64,000 nt of DNA, from contig NZ_JAKGSG010000029.1 in NCBI RefSeq assembly GCF_021568775.1, forward strand, positions 179,855 through 243,854. The letters run 5' to 3'. Under the pieces are notes generated by a model. It ran no database searches. It worked only from the letters and a program-made list of their open reading frames with translations, and was not told the DNA's origin. The first letter of the stretch is position 1, and every line of letters starts with the position of its first letter. Source of the stretch: Antribacter soli. Its GTDB lineage: Bacteria; Actinomycetota; Actinomycetes; Actinomycetales; Cellulomonadaceae. This document shows positions 35,854 to 44,156 of this stretch, in pieces. A program made the position numbers and the translations under genes.

Positions 35854-35869
35854 TCGAACGGGTGTTCGA
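35854..35869. promoter_or_regulatory. LexA (SOS) box of the imuA-imuB-dnaE2 operon
   Basis: TCGAACGGGTGTTCGA is a perfect match to the actinobacterial LexA consensus TCGAAC-N4-GTTCGA. It is 61 bp upstream of the imuA start and 127 bp upstream of the divergent fabG-like gene, so the mutasome operon should be induced by DNA damage. Confidence 0.9.
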
Positions 35870-35996
35870 CACGCCACCAGTACACGCCCGCCGGCACCCG
35901 CTGTCAACCGTGCAGGTCAGCGGTGCCGGCAGCGCGCCGGACCCCCTGGATCGCCGCACGGCGGCAAGATGATCGTCACCGACGAAAGGACCCGGC

Positions 35997-36758
35997 ATGA
36001 CCGCCACCACCCCCCGCGTCGCCGTCGTCACCGGAGGCGCTCGCGGCATCGGCGCCGCGACGGCGCGGCGCCTCGCCGCCGACGGCCACGCCGTCGCCGT
36101 GCTCGACCTCCGCGAGGAGCAGGCCGCACAGACCGCGGCCCACATCGTGTCCGACGGCGGACGCGCGCTCGCCGTCGGCGTCGACGTCGCCGACGCCGCT
36201 GCCGTCGAGGCGGCCGTGACCCGTGTCCGTGACGAGGTGGGCGCACCGACGATCCTCGTGAACAACGCCGGCATCCTGCGCGACAACCTGCTGTTCAAGA
36301 TGTCCGAGGACGACTGGGACTCCGTGATCTCCGTGCACCTGCGAGGCGCGTTCCTCATGACCCGCGCCGTCCAGGCCCACATGGTCGAGGCGCGGTGGGG
36401 GCGGGTCGTGAACCTGTCGAGCACGTCCGCGCTCGGCAACCGCGGGCAGGCCAACTACTCCGCCGCCAAGGCCGGCATCCAGGGCTTCACCAAGACGCTC
36501 GCGATCGAGCTGGGGAAGTTCGGGATCACGGCGAACGCCGTCGCGCCCGGCGTCGTGGCCACCGACATGATCCGCGAGACCGCCGAGCGCGTCGGCGTCT
36601 CCTTCGAGGACTTCCTCGCCGGTATGGCGAAGGACGTCCCCGTGGGGCGGGTCGGGCAGCCGGAGGACATCGCCGCCGCGGTCGCGTTCTTCTGCTCGGA
36701 GGAGGCCGGGTTCGTGTCCGGGCAGGTGCTGTACGTCGCCGGCGGGCCGCGGGCCTGA
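35997..36758 (+). CDS. FabG-like 3-oxoacyl-ACP reductase (SDR family)
   Basis: A 253-residue short-chain dehydrogenase/reductase. TGGARGIG (about residues 11-18) binds the NADP cofactor; NNAG and the catalytic Ser-Tyr-Lys set follow, with Tyr154 and Lys158 in YSAAK. GVVATDMI and GQVLYVAGGP near the end fit FabG-type enzymes that reduce 3-oxoacyl thioesters. As a stand-alone gene away from a fatty-acid cluster, its substrate is uncertain. AAAGGA precedes the ATG. It is divergent from imuA but probably not LexA-controlled, as the box is far upstream. Confidence 0.85.
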   Translation: MTATTPRVAVVTGGARGIGAATARRLAADGHAVAVLDLREEQAAQTAAHIVSDGGRALAVGVDVADAAAVEAAVTRVRDEVGAPTILVNNAGILRDNLLFKMSEDDWDSVISVHLRGAFLMTRAVQAHMVEARWGRVVNLSSTSALGNRGQANYSAAKAGIQGFTKTLAIELGKFGITANAVAPGVVATDMIRETAERVGVSFEDFLAGMAKDVPVGRVGQPEDIAAAVAFFCSEEAGFVSGQVLYVAGGPRA

Positions 36759-36845
36759 CGGGCGCCCGCCGACCGGGACACCCGCCGCCGGGATGGGTAC
36801 CGCCCACCATGGCGAGGATGCGCCAGGTTCGGCAGAGTGGGGCCC

Positions 36846-37385
36846 ATGGACTTCGATCGTCCCTTTCCTCCCGACCCCTACTCGCTGCTGCCCGTCCCGG
36901 CGACCTTCACGCTGACGAGCACCGACCTCGTCGACGGCGAGCGGATGCCCGAGACGCACACCGCCCACGACAAGAACTTCTCCCCCGCCCTGGCGTGGTC
37001 GGGCTTCCCGCCCGAGACGCAGTCGTTCGTCGTGAGCTGCTACGACCCCGACGCGCCGACGCCGTCGGGCTACTGGCACTGGAACCTGCTCGACATCCCG
37101 GCGAATGTCACCTCCCTGCCGACGAACGCGGGCGCCGCCGACGGCTCCGGCCTGCCCGGGGGCGCCTTCCACGTGACCAGCGACGGTCATGAGCCGGGCT
37201 ACGAGGGCGCCGGCCCGCCGGCCGGCGACCACCCGCACCGCTACATCTTCGCGGTGCATGCCCTGGACGTGCCGTCGCTCGCCGAACGCGGCCTCACGCC
37301 CGACGCCACGAACGCGCAGGTCGGGGTCAACGTCTTCTTCCACGCCCTGGCCCGCGCGACCCTCATGGTCACCTGCACCAGCTGA
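36846..37385 (+). CDS. YbhB/YbcL-family PEBP-like protein
   Basis: A 179-residue protein of the Raf-kinase-inhibitor/PEBP family. NFSPALAWSGFPPETQSFVVSCYDPDAPTPSGYWHWNLLDIPANV contains the conserved anion-binding site (DPDAP, HWNL), and HRYIFAVHALD the later motif. Bacterial members are cytoplasmic with no well-defined task. The ATG at 36846 is preferred to the GTG 9 nt upstream. CAGAGT 7 nt before the ATG may be a leaderless-type -10. Confidence 0.85.
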   Translation: MDFDRPFPPDPYSLLPVPATFTLTSTDLVDGERMPETHTAHDKNFSPALAWSGFPPETQSFVVSCYDPDAPTPSGYWHWNLLDIPANVTSLPTNAGAADGSGLPGGAFHVTSDGHEPGYEGAGPPAGDHPHRYIFAVHALDVPSLAERGLTPDATNAQVGVNVFFHALARATLMVTCTS

Positions 37386-37401
37386 CCCCGCCGCCCGGAC
37401 C

Positions 37402-37407
37402 TACCAT
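37402..37407 (+). promoter_or_regulatory. Leaderless -10 box of the YbaK-like gene
   Basis: TACCAT followed by CACCGC and the ATG at 37414. Confidence 0.5.
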
Positions 37408-37413
37408 CACCGC

Positions 37414-37986
37414 ATGACCCTCACGCTCCCCACCCTCGGCGACCTCGCCTGGGCGCCGGCCCTCGACCGTCTCGACCTCGTCGCGCCCCCGGTCGCCGAC
37501 GCGCTGACGAGCTGGGCGGCGGCCGACCCGCGGGTCGGACGACTGGTCGCGGTCACCGAGATCGACCCGGACCACGCGGACACCGCCACGCTCAACGAGG
37601 TGCACGGCCTGCCGCCGGAGGCGTCCGCCAACTGCGTGCTCGTCTCCGGCCGGCGCGGGGAGGACGAACGGATCGCCGCCGTCGTGGTCGCCGCGCACAC
37701 CCGCGCCGACGTCAACACGCGGGTGCGCAAGCTGCTCGACGTTCGCAAGGCGTCGTTCCTGCCCATGGACCGCGCGGTCGAGGAGTCGGGCATGGAGTAC
37801 GGCGGCATCACGCCCGTGGGGCTGCCGGCGAGCTGGCGCGTGCTCGTCGACTCGCGCTTCGACGCCGACGGCGTCCTCGCGCTCATGGGGTCCGGCGTGC
37901 GGCGCTCGAAGCTGCTCATGCCCGGGTCGCTGCTCGCGACGATGCCGGGCGCCGAGGTGATCGAGGACCTGGGCGTCGAGCGCTGA
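37414..37986 (+). CDS. YbaK/EbsC-family aminoacyl-tRNA deacylase
   Basis: A 190-residue protein. NCVLVSGRRGEDERIAAVVVAAHTRADVNTRVRKLLDVRKASFLP is the core of the YbaK/ProX editing domain with its conserved Lys residues, and YGGITPVGLP the GGxxPxG motif of the active site. These proteins hydrolyse mischarged aminoacyl-tRNA, often Cys- or Ala-tRNA(Pro). The N-terminal 30 residues are an extension seen in the actinobacterial branch. Its mRNA is probably leaderless. Confidence 0.85.
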   Translation: MTLTLPTLGDLAWAPALDRLDLVAPPVADALTSWAAADPRVGRLVAVTEIDPDHADTATLNEVHGLPPEASANCVLVSGRRGEDERIAAVVVAAHTRADVNTRVRKLLDVRKASFLPMDRAVEESGMEYGGITPVGLPASWRVLVDSRFDADGVLALMGSGVRRSKLLMPGSLLATMPGAEVIEDLGVER

Positions 37987-37998
37987 GCATGGGCCGCC

Positions 37999-38856
37999 TC
38001 ACCTGCGCGCGGTCACCAGCCAGTCCGAGGTCTCCATCACGACGCCGGCGGGACCAGCATGGGGGACGAGCGCCGCGCGGAGTGCGGCGAGGGCGTCCGA
38101 CCGTTCGGCTCCGGTCGTCCGCGCCAGGACCGCCTCGATCTCCGGCTCGTCGAGCAGGTAGGTGACGACGTCGTCGACGTCGGATCCGATGCGGATCGGC
38201 AGCGTGACCGCCCGACGCTCGATGTCGCGAAAGCCGGCCTCGGAGAGGATGCGATCGAGCCGGGCCGCCTCACCCAGCGAGTAGCTCCCGTAGCTCTCGA
38301 CCTCGCCGATGTCGTCCGCTCCGACGTGAGGTTCGACGGCGGCCAGGACTGTCCGCAGCCACGGATCGTCGCGCGGCTCCCGCGTCACGACCATCGACAA
38401 CCGGCCGCCAGGGCAAAGGCTGCGGCGAAGGTTGGCGAACCCGGCGACCGGGTCGTCGAAGAACATCGTCCCGAACCGGCTGATGACGACGCCGAAGGCT
38501 CCTTGCCCGAAATCGTGGGTCTGCGCGTCCGCCACCACCAGCGAGACGTTGTCCAGCGACGCCGCACGCGCCCTCGCCCGGGTGAGCTCGATCATCGGCG
38601 CCGAAACGTCGACCCCGACGACCTCCCCGGCCGGCCCGACCTGGCGCGCCGCGTCGACGGTGGAGCTGCCCGCGCCGCATCCGACGTCGAGCACCCTTTC
38701 TCCGGTCCGGAGCACGGCGGCGCGCAGCATCGCCGCGCCCGGGGGACCGTCCATGGCTTCGAGCCGGTCACCGTGCCGGCGCCAGAGCGCCGGCCAGAGC
38801 TCGTTCCAGACGGCCGGATCTGTCGCTCCCGGTGTGCTCTCGGCGTCCTTGCCCAT
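37999..38856 (-). CDS. Class I SAM-dependent methyltransferase
   Basis: A 285-residue enzyme. VLDVGCGAGSSTVDAA (about residues 56-71) is the SAM-binding motif I, VVGVDVSAPMIELTRARA motif post-I, and VVADAQTHDFG motif II; FFDDPVAGFANLRRSLCPGGRL is motif III. It resembles the UbiE/Coq5-like small-molecule methyltransferases. The ATG at 38856 follows GAGGTGAGGG; the open frame further upstream is not conserved-looking. It lies after the SRPBCC gene on the same strand, 139 bp apart, so co-transcription is uncertain. Confidence 0.85.
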   Translation of the reverse strand: MGKDAESTPGATDPAVWNELWPALWRRHGDRLEAMDGPPGAAMLRAAVLRTGERVLDVGCGAGSSTVDAARQVGPAGEVVGVDVSAPMIELTRARARAASLDNVSLVVADAQTHDFGQGAFGVVISRFGTMFFDDPVAGFANLRRSLCPGGRLSMVVTREPRDDPWLRTVLAAVEPHVGADDIGEVESYGSYSLGEAARLDRILSEAGFRDIERRAVTLPIRIGSDVDDVVTYLLDEPEIEAVLARTTGAERSDALAALRAALVPHAGPAGVVMETSDWLVTARR

Positions 38857-38995
38857 GGCCCTCACCTCGGTGTCCACGGTACGCCGCCACCCCACAGCAC
38901 AGGGTGCGGGCGTCAGCTCTCGGGCGCGACCCGGCCCGTCACGGCGACCTCCAGCCGCTCCTGCAGGTCCGCCAGATCGGGGGCGCGGCCATCCG

Positions 38996-39490
38996 TCAGG
39001 CGAGTGCCGGGGCCAGCCGGTCGAGCGTGGCGCTCATGCCCGCGCGGACGCCGAGCCCGAACCACCGCTCGACCTCCTCGGCGGTGACCGACTCCGCGAA
39101 CCCGAACGCCACTGTCATCTCCGTCCCCGTGCGGCCGCCGGGAAGCGTCGCGTCTGCGAACGTCACCGTGATCAGGGGCACCTCGTCGAGCCGACCCGGG
39201 TCGAGGGCGGGCCATCCGCCGACGGCACCCCACGCGAACACGAGCCGCTCCCCCGGCACGATCTCGCGGTACACGCCGCCGGTGAAGTAGTCGACGCCGT
39301 CCGGCTGGTACAGGTGGACGCGCCACGCTCCGCCGACCCGCAGGTTGACGCTCGGTTCGAAGTCGACGCCTCGCTCCACGCCCGCGAACCAGCGCAGGCG
39401 CTCGGGCTCGGTCCAGGCCGCGTAGACGGCGGCGCGCGGGGCGGGCAGGACGCGGGTCAGCGTGAACCCGCGGTCGGTGGTCGTCGTCAT
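38996..39490 (-). CDS. SRPBCC/AHSA1-domain protein
   Basis: A 164-residue protein with the Bet v1-like fold of the AHSA1 group: FTLTRVLPAPRAAVYAAWTEPERLRWFAG at the start and GTEMTVAFGFAESVTAEEVERWFGLG near the end. It overlaps the ArsR gene by ATGA. This ArsR-plus-AHSA1 pair is very common in actinobacteria; the ligand is unknown. Immediately after the stop, another frame stays coding-like for 26 codons (PDLADLQERLEVAVTGRVAPES), which may point to a frameshifted C-terminus. Confidence 0.85.
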   Translation of the reverse strand: MTTTTDRGFTLTRVLPAPRAAVYAAWTEPERLRWFAGVERGVDFEPSVNLRVGGAWRVHLYQPDGVDYFTGGVYREIVPGERLVFAWGAVGGWPALDPGRLDEVPLITVTFADATLPGGRTGTEMTVAFGFAESVTAEEVERWFGLGVRAGMSATLDRLAPALA

Positions 39491-39816
39491 GACTCCTCCT
39501 CGTCGGCCAGCTGCGCCGCCAGCCTGTCGATCCGGTTCTCGTAGAACGCGCGGTAGCCCCGCAGCCACTCGTCGACCTCGCGCAGTGGCGCCGCGTCCAG
39601 CCGGCAAGGCCGCCACTGCGCCTCGCGGCCCTTGCTGACGAGCCCCGCCCGCTCGAGCACCTTCAGGTGCCGGGAGATCGCGGGCAGGCTCATTGCGTGC
39701 GGCGCCGCCAGCTCGCCCACTGTCGCCTCGCCCTGGCGGAGCCGCGCCAAGATCGCACGCCGCGTCGGGTCGGAGAGCGCCGCGAAGGTGACGCTCAGCG
39801 TGTCGTCGTCCGCCAC
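39487..39816 (-). CDS. ArsR-family transcriptional regulator
   Basis: A 109-residue winged-helix repressor. LSVTFAALSDPTRRAILARLRQGEATVGELAAPHAMSLPAISRHLKVLERAGLVSKGREAQWRPCRL spans the whole DNA-binding domain. No cysteine metal site is seen, as usual in the AHSA1-linked subgroup. The GTG at 39816 is chosen because AAGGAG lies 6 nt upstream; a longer frame upstream would run into the AT-rich promoter. It probably represses itself and the SRPBCC gene. Confidence 0.85.
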   Translation of the reverse strand: MADDDTLSVTFAALSDPTRRAILARLRQGEATVGELAAPHAMSLPAISRHLKVLERAGLVSKGREAQWRPCRLDAAPLREVDEWLRGYRAFYENRIDRLAAQLADEEES

Positions 39817-39827
39817 GACGACTCCTT

Positions 39828-39865
39828 CCTCAACCCTTCGGTTAATTGATGATTTGGTTAAGTAC
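39828..39865 (-). promoter_or_regulatory. AT-rich promoter/operator region of the ArsR/SRPBCC operon
   Basis: A rare AT-rich stretch directly upstream of the ArsR start with TTAACC twice on the minus strand (near 39845 and 39857) and an AACC/GGTT dyad near 39836. Such a site suits ArsR autorepression; exact hexamers are not certain. Confidence 0.4.
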
Positions 39866-39885
39866 AGCACGGGCCACAGCAGGCG

Positions 39886-40479
39886 TCAACGCCGTCCGAC
39901 GACGGCCGGGTGCGCCTGGTCGCCCGGCGGGCGCAGGCTCGCCACGACCATCTCGACCAGGCCGTCGAAGCTCGTGCCGACGTCCTCCGCCATGGCGAAG
40001 CCGCCGGCCGCCTCGAGCGACGCGAAGCCGTGCACGGCGGCCCGGAGGCGGCGGATCGCGTGGACGGCGTCCGCTCCCCCGAGCCCGTAACCGGCCAGGA
40101 CCGCGAAGAACACCTCGAGGAGTCGCTTCGCCGCCGCCTCGAGCATCGGGTCCGCGTGGGGAGCGAGAGGCAGGAGCATGTAACGGCGCGGATGGTCGAG
40201 CACGTAGCGCCGCCAGGCCTGCATGACCGCCGCCACCGCGGCGTCGCCGGACCGGCCGACCGCGGCGGCGTTGACGACCTCGCCGACCTCCTCCAGGACG
40301 CGCAGCGACACCAGGGTGCGCAGCTCCCCCAGGCCGGCCACGTGCTTGTACAGCGACGGCGTCGCCACGCCCGTGCGCGCGGCCACCGCCGCGAGCGTGA
40401 GAGCGGCGGGACCGTCGGCATCCACGACGGCGATCGCCGCGTCGACGACGGCCCGTGGCGACAGCCCGGCCCTAGCCAC
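39886..40479 (-). CDS. TetR-family transcriptional regulator
   Basis: A 197-residue regulator. AVVDAAIAVVDADGPAALTLAAVAARTGVATPSLYKHVAGLGELR (about residues 10-54) is the TetR helix-turn-helix; the C-terminal part resembles the WHG-type ligand domain. The GTG start overlaps the hydrolase stop by 8 nt (GTGGCTAG), so the two are translationally coupled. It probably represses the hydrolase-tetR operon by binding the GGCTAA-N5-TTAGCC palindrome upstream of the hydrolase. Confidence 0.85.
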   Translation of the reverse strand: MARAGLSPRAVVDAAIAVVDADGPAALTLAAVAARTGVATPSLYKHVAGLGELRTLVSLRVLEEVGEVVNAAAVGRSGDAAVAAVMQAWRRYVLDHPRRYMLLPLAPHADPMLEAAAKRLLEVFFAVLAGYGLGGADAVHAIRRLRAAVHGFASLEAAGGFAMAEDVGTSFDGLVEMVVASLRPPGDQAHPAVVGRR

Positions 40480-41332
40480 GCGGGTCGCCCGGCACGGCCT
40501 CCGGGGAGGCGTCGACCCCCGCGGCCGGCGCGCCGACGGCGAAGGCCGCGATCGCCGGACCGACCTCGTCGGGGGTCTCGAGGAACGGGTAGTGGCCGGC
40601 GCCCTGGACGAGCAGAAGCTGGGCCTCGGTGCCGGTGAACGCGCCGACGGCGGCGCGCGCCTCGGCCGCGGCGTCCTTGAAGTCCGGGTCGCGCGTGCCC
40701 ATGACGACGAGCACGGGGCAGGTCACCTCGGCGGCCGGGCCGTCGGCCCACCAGACGGAGGTGGGCTCGAGCACGGCGGCCACGGCGTGCAGGCGGCCGG
40801 GCTCGCGGAGCTGGCGCAGCAGGCCGGCCGTGTCGTCGGCGAAGCCCGCGGGACGGCCCGCCTTGAACAGGCTCCGGTAGAAGGTGCCCCACAAGGTGAC
40901 GCTGTGGGTGACCGCCCAGAACGCGAGGCGCATGACCGGGTTCATCGGACGCTGGATCGTCGTGGCGCCCACGAGCACGATGCCCGCGACGTCCTGCGGC
41001 GACCGGGCGGCGGCGAACGTCACGGCGCCGCTCGAGACGGAGCTGCCGACGAGCACCGCCGGGCCCCCGCCCAGCTCGTGCACGAGGGCGATCGCGTCCT
41101 CGGCGACCCGTTCGGCGTCGTACGCGGGCCACACGGCCGTGGACTCCCCGTGGCCGCGCAGGTCCAGGCTCGCGACCCGGAAGCCGGCCTCGACCAGCGC
41201 CGGCGCGAGCAGGCGGAACGCGTGGCGGTTGGCACCCATGCCGTGCAGGGCCACGGCGAGCGGGGCGTCGTCGGGGCCGGTGACGTGGTAGGCGAGGCGG
41301 CCGTCGGGCCGGTCAAGGAAGCGAGTCGTCAT
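40472..41332 (-). CDS. Alpha/beta-fold hydrolase
   Basis: A 286-residue hydrolase. ALHGMGANRHAF supplies the oxyanion HG, LDLRGHGES the strand-helix motif, and VLVGSSVSSGAVTFAAA the nucleophile elbow GSSVSSG, where the usual GxSxG is GSSVS; the first Ser (GSSVSSG) is the probable nucleophile. The acid is in MGTRDPDF and the His in QGAGHYPFLE. The substrate is unknown. The start at 41332 lies 7 nt after TAGCCT, and AAGGG is also just upstream. Confidence 0.8.
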   Translation of the reverse strand: MTTRFLDRPDGRLAYHVTGPDDAPLAVALHGMGANRHAFRLLAPALVEAGFRVASLDLRGHGESTAVWPAYDAERVAEDAIALVHELGGGPAVLVGSSVSSGAVTFAAARSPQDVAGIVLVGATTIQRPMNPVMRLAFWAVTHSVTLWGTFYRSLFKAGRPAGFADDTAGLLRQLREPGRLHAVAAVLEPTSVWWADGPAAEVTCPVLVVMGTRDPDFKDAAAEARAAVGAFTGTEAQLLLVQGAGHYPFLETPDEVGPAIAAFAVGAPAAGVDASPEAVPGDPRG

Positions 41333-41339
41333 AGCCCTT

Positions 41340-41357
41340 AGGCTAATACCGTTAGCC
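41340..41357 (-). promoter_or_regulatory. -10 box overlapped by a TetR-type operator
   Basis: GGCTAA-TACCG-TTAGCC (41341-41357) is a perfect 6-bp dyad. On the minus strand it overlaps TAGCCT (41340-41345), the -10 box 7 nt before the hydrolase ATG. Binding by the TetR protein encoded in the same operon would block transcription. Confidence 0.6.
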
Positions 41358-41367
41358 ACTGGGGCGC

Positions 41368-41400
41368 AAGAGGCCCGGGGCGGTTCGCCCCGGGCCTCTT
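41368..41400 (-). terminator. Terminator after the siderophore-interacting gene
   Basis: A perfect 15-bp stem (AAGAGGCCCGGGGCG and complement) with a 3-nt loop, 7 bp after the stop of the leftward gene. Confidence 0.85.
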
Positions 41401-41407
41401 CGCACGA

Positions 41408-42394
41408 TCAGATCTCGCTGCGGCCCTTGCGCCAGTAGCCCATGAACGCGACGGACTTGCGGTCCACGCCGCGCTCGCTCACCAGGTACCGGCGCAGCGT
41501 CTTGATGACACCCGCCTCGCCGGCGAACCACGCGTACAGCACCGTGTCCTGCACCAGCGGACGCCCGTCGGAACCGACCGGCACCTCCCAGAGGATCTCG
41601 TGGTCGACGTCGATGTCGGCCGGCTCGGACGACAGGTCGACCCCCGCGGCCGTCAGCGCGACAGGCGCCGTCTCGCTTGCCGACGCCCGGACGCCCATCG
41701 CCAGCAGCCGGTCCGCCGCTGCCCGCACGGCCGGGACCAGGACCTCGCCGTGCTCGCGGCCGTCGCGGGCCAGCCAGTGCACGCGCACGCCCTCCGGGGC
41801 CTCGAGCGCCCAGCCGTCCTCCGGGTGCGGAACCTCGAGGAACACCTCGCCCACGGCGTCCTCGGGCAGGGACTCGCAGATCGCGGTGATCGCGGGGACG
41901 GCCGTCTCGTCGCCGGCCAGCAGCAGCGCGTGGCTGCGCGACGGCGGAGCGAACTCCACGCCACCGTGCGGCCCGTCGAACGCCGCGTTCGGGCCCATGA
42001 GAACGAGCGGCTCACCCGGGGCAGCGCCCAGCGCCCAGCGCGACGCCGGACCCGAGTCGCCGTGCAGCACCACGTCGACGTCGACCTCGCGCGTGCGCTG
42101 CCGAACCGAACGCACCGTGTACGTCCGCAGGGGGTTACGACGCTCGTCGGGCAGCTCACGCCACGCCGTGAACCAGTCCGGGTCGTCCCGGACCAGGTCG
42201 TCCCAGCCGCCGCACGGCGCCGGCAGGACGAACTTGATGCGCTGGTCACGGCCGTTGTCCGCGAACCGGTCCAGGTCGTCGCCGGTGAAGGTGATCCGCA
42301 CGAAGGACGGGCACAGGCGCGTCACGCGCGACACGTGGACGTCGAACATCCGCCACGGCTGCTCGGTCCGGACCTGCTCGCTCTGAGTCGTCAC
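41408..42394 (-). CDS. Siderophore-interacting protein, flavin-dependent ferric reductase
   Basis: A 328-residue protein of the ViuB/SIP family. [14 protein letters not shown] and the FAD-binding [10 protein letters not shown] (R-x-Y-[T/S]) are in the N-terminal domain; [21 protein letters not shown] and [19 protein letters not shown] are NAD(P)H-site and SIP signature motifs. It releases iron from ferric siderophores in the cytoplasm. Its GTG start is directly preceded by a DtxR/IdeR-type iron box that covers the -10, so it should be repressed when iron is plentiful. No siderophore transporter genes lie next to it. Confidence 0.9.
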   Translation of the reverse strand: MTTQSEQVRTEQPWRMFDVHVSRVTRLCPSFVRITFTGDDLDRFADNGRDQRIKFVLPAPCGGWDDLVRDDPDWFTAWRELPDERRNPLRTYTVRSVRQRTREVDVDVVLHGDSGPASRWALGAAPGEPLVLMGPNAAFDGPHGGVEFAPPSRSHALLLAGDETAVPAITAICESLPEDAVGEVFLEVPHPEDGWALEAPEGVRVHWLARDGREHGEVLVPAVRAAADRLLAMGVRASASETAPVALTAAGVDLSSEPADIDVDHEILWEVPVGSDGRPLVQDTVLYAWFAGEAGVIKTLRRYLVSERGVDRKSVAFMGYWRKGRSEI

Positions 42395-42413
42395 GCTGGT
42401 GAGCCTAACCTAA
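42395..42413 (-). promoter_or_regulatory. DtxR/IdeR iron box overlapping a leaderless -10
   Basis: The minus strand reads TTAGGTTAGGCTCACCAGC, matching 15 of 19 positions of the consensus TTAGGTTAGGCTAACCTAA. It contains TAGGCT (42402-42407), the -10 that lies 7 nt before the GTG start, so the repressor would cover both the -10 and the start. Confidence 0.8.
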
Positions 42414-42460
42414 CTTCGCCGAGCCTTCGTAACGCTTCGAGACGTGGGACGGATCACAAC

Positions 42461-43393
42461 CTACGCTCGCGCCACCACCACCGGGCAGGACGCCGTCCGC
42501 AGCAGCGTGTGCGTCACCGACCCCAGGACGAGCGCCGCGAAGCCGCCACGGCCGCGCGTTCCGATGACGAGGCGGTCGGCGTGCTCGGACTCGGCCGTGA
42601 GCACGTCCACCGGCCGCCCCTCGACCGGCAGACCGTCCACCACCAGGCCCTCGACCACCCGCTCCTCGACGCGTCCGAACGCCTCGGCGAGCGTCCGCTC
42701 CGCGGCCGCCTCGGCCGCGGCCCGGGGCTGCATCGCCACGGCGTACGACTCGGCCCACTCCATCGGGCCCGTCCACCACGCGACCACGACCCGGAGCGGC
42801 AGGCCGGCCGCGAGCGCCGCGTCGGCGGCGTGGTCGATGGCGACACCGGCGGGGGCCGACCCGTCGTACCCGACGACGACGGGCCGGGGCTCCGCCGTCA
42901 CATCCTGCTCCCCGGGCAGCGAGCCCTCGGCGGAGGCTTCGACCTCCGACGCCGGGACCGCCACCACGGGACAGCGGGCATGCGCGGCGACCTGCAGGAC
43001 GCACGACCCGCGCAGCTCCTCGCGCAGTGCGCCGCGGGGCGTCGAGCCGACCACGACGAGGTCCGCGCCGTCGGAGAACCCCACGAGGGCGGCGGCAGGC
43101 GACGCGTACTCGACGAACGACTCGACGGTGACCGCTGAACCGGCGAGGTCACGCACCCGCGCGGCCGCCCTCTCGACGAGCGACCACGCGCCGATCCCGG
43201 TGACCTCGTCGTGGGGGCGGGCGTCGAGGTGGGTGTCGTTCATGTCGCGCACGTACACGACCTGCACGGTTACCGGCGTGCGTCGCGCGAGCCGCCCGGC
43301 CTCGCGCGCAGCCCAGGCGAGGGCGGCGTCGCTCGCGGGCGACGCGTCGTACCCGACGACGACGACGGTCACCCTCCCATCGTCGCCCACCAC
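42461..43393 (-). CDS. Tandem universal stress protein (UspA family)
   Basis: A 310-residue protein with two Usp domains (about residues 7-148 and 165-310). The second ends in GTRGRGGFAALVLGSVTHTLL, the ATP-binding G2xG9xGS/T motif; the first has the less regular GSTPRGALREELRGSCVL. Such double-domain proteins in actinobacteria respond to hypoxia and stationary phase. The GTG start at 43393 is uncertain: a GTG at 43372 would give the more usual MTVVVVGYD start but lacks a usable ribosome binding site. Confidence 0.85.
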   Translation of the reverse strand: MVGDDGRVTVVVVGYDASPASDAALAWAAREAGRLARRTPVTVQVVYVRDMNDTHLDARPHDEVTGIGAWSLVERAAARVRDLAGSAVTVESFVEYASPAAALVGFSDGADLVVVGSTPRGALREELRGSCVLQVAAHARCPVVAVPASEVEASAEGSLPGEQDVTAEPRPVVVGYDGSAPAGVAIDHAADAALAAGLPLRVVVAWWTGPMEWAESYAVAMQPRAAAEAAAERTLAEAFGRVEERVVEGLVVDGLPVEGRPVDVLTAESEHADRLVIGTRGRGGFAALVLGSVTHTLLRTASCPVVVARA

Positions 43394-43433
43394 CGGTCCG
43401 CACGGAAGCCGAGCGTCCTCGGGGGCGCCAACC

Positions 43434-44108
43434 TCACCCCGGGGTGGCGCTCGCCGTGCCGCCCTCGCCGGAGGCGCCCGCCACCTCAGCGCTCGCGTGC
43501 TGCTGCGCGAGGCGCCGCATGGTCAGGATCACGGGGTCGGCGAGGAGCGTCCCGACCACGACCTGCCGCATCGCGGCGGCCGCACCCTCCGGCACCGAGG
43601 CGACGTCGGCGGCGGCGATCGTCTCGCAGCCGCGCGCGTACGCGTCCAGGAGGTCGTCGGTGAAGACGACGCCGGCCGCGTCGGCGGCGCGGAGCTGGTC
43701 GCCGAGGCGCTGGACGAGCGTGTCGTACTCGTCGCAGTCCCAGCCGCGGGACCGGACGAGGCGCGTGGCGCGATCGACCCACGGGTCGGGCTGGTCCCCG
43801 GACGGACGGGAGCTCCCGGCGCGCTGGTCCTCGTCCATGAGGAGCGCGTGCTGCGCGGCGCCGAGGAGGTCGTGCCACGAGGCGGGCGGGTCGTCGAGGG
43901 CGGCGAGCACCTGCCGCACCCCGGCGAGGCTGAGCGAGGCGGACTCGATGAGCGCTCGGACGAGCCGCACCCGCTCGACGTGCGTCTCGTCGTACTGCGC
44001 CTGGGTCCTGGCCGTGGCGGCGCCCGGGGGCAGCAGGCCCTCGCGGAGGTAGTACTTCAGGGTCGCGACGGGCACGCCCGTCCGTTCGGCCAGCGCCGAG
44101 ATCCGCAT
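43434..44108 (-). CDS. MerR-family transcriptional regulator
   Basis: A 224-residue protein. MRISALAERTGVPVATLKYYLREGLLPPG is the MerR DNA-binding helix-turn-helix, followed by VRLVRALIESASLSLAGVRQVLAALDDP (wing and coil). The C-terminal 150 residues form a helical effector domain without cysteine metal site. The ATG at 44108 follows AGGAGG. It is divergent from the DUF4188 gene and the gap has two tandem 23-bp operators, so it should activate or repress both. Confidence 0.9.
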   Translation of the reverse strand: MRISALAERTGVPVATLKYYLREGLLPPGAATARTQAQYDETHVERVRLVRALIESASLSLAGVRQVLAALDDPPASWHDLLGAAQHALLMDEDQRAGSSRPSGDQPDPWVDRATRLVRSRGWDCDEYDTLVQRLGDQLRAADAAGVVFTDDLLDAYARGCETIAAADVASVPEGAAAAMRQVVVGTLLADPVILTMRRLAQQHASAEVAGASGEGGTASATPG

Positions 44109-44125
44109 TGGTTCCTCCTCGGGTC

Positions 44126-44156
44126 TTGACATTGGAGAGTAGCACTACCCAATAAT
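44126..44156 (+). promoter_or_regulatory. MerR-type promoter of the DUF4188 gene
   Basis: The -35 TTGACA (44126-44131) and -10 AATAAT (44151-44156) are 19 bp apart, the overlong spacing typical of promoters that MerR proteins activate by twisting DNA. The first operator lies in the spacer. Confidence 0.65.
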
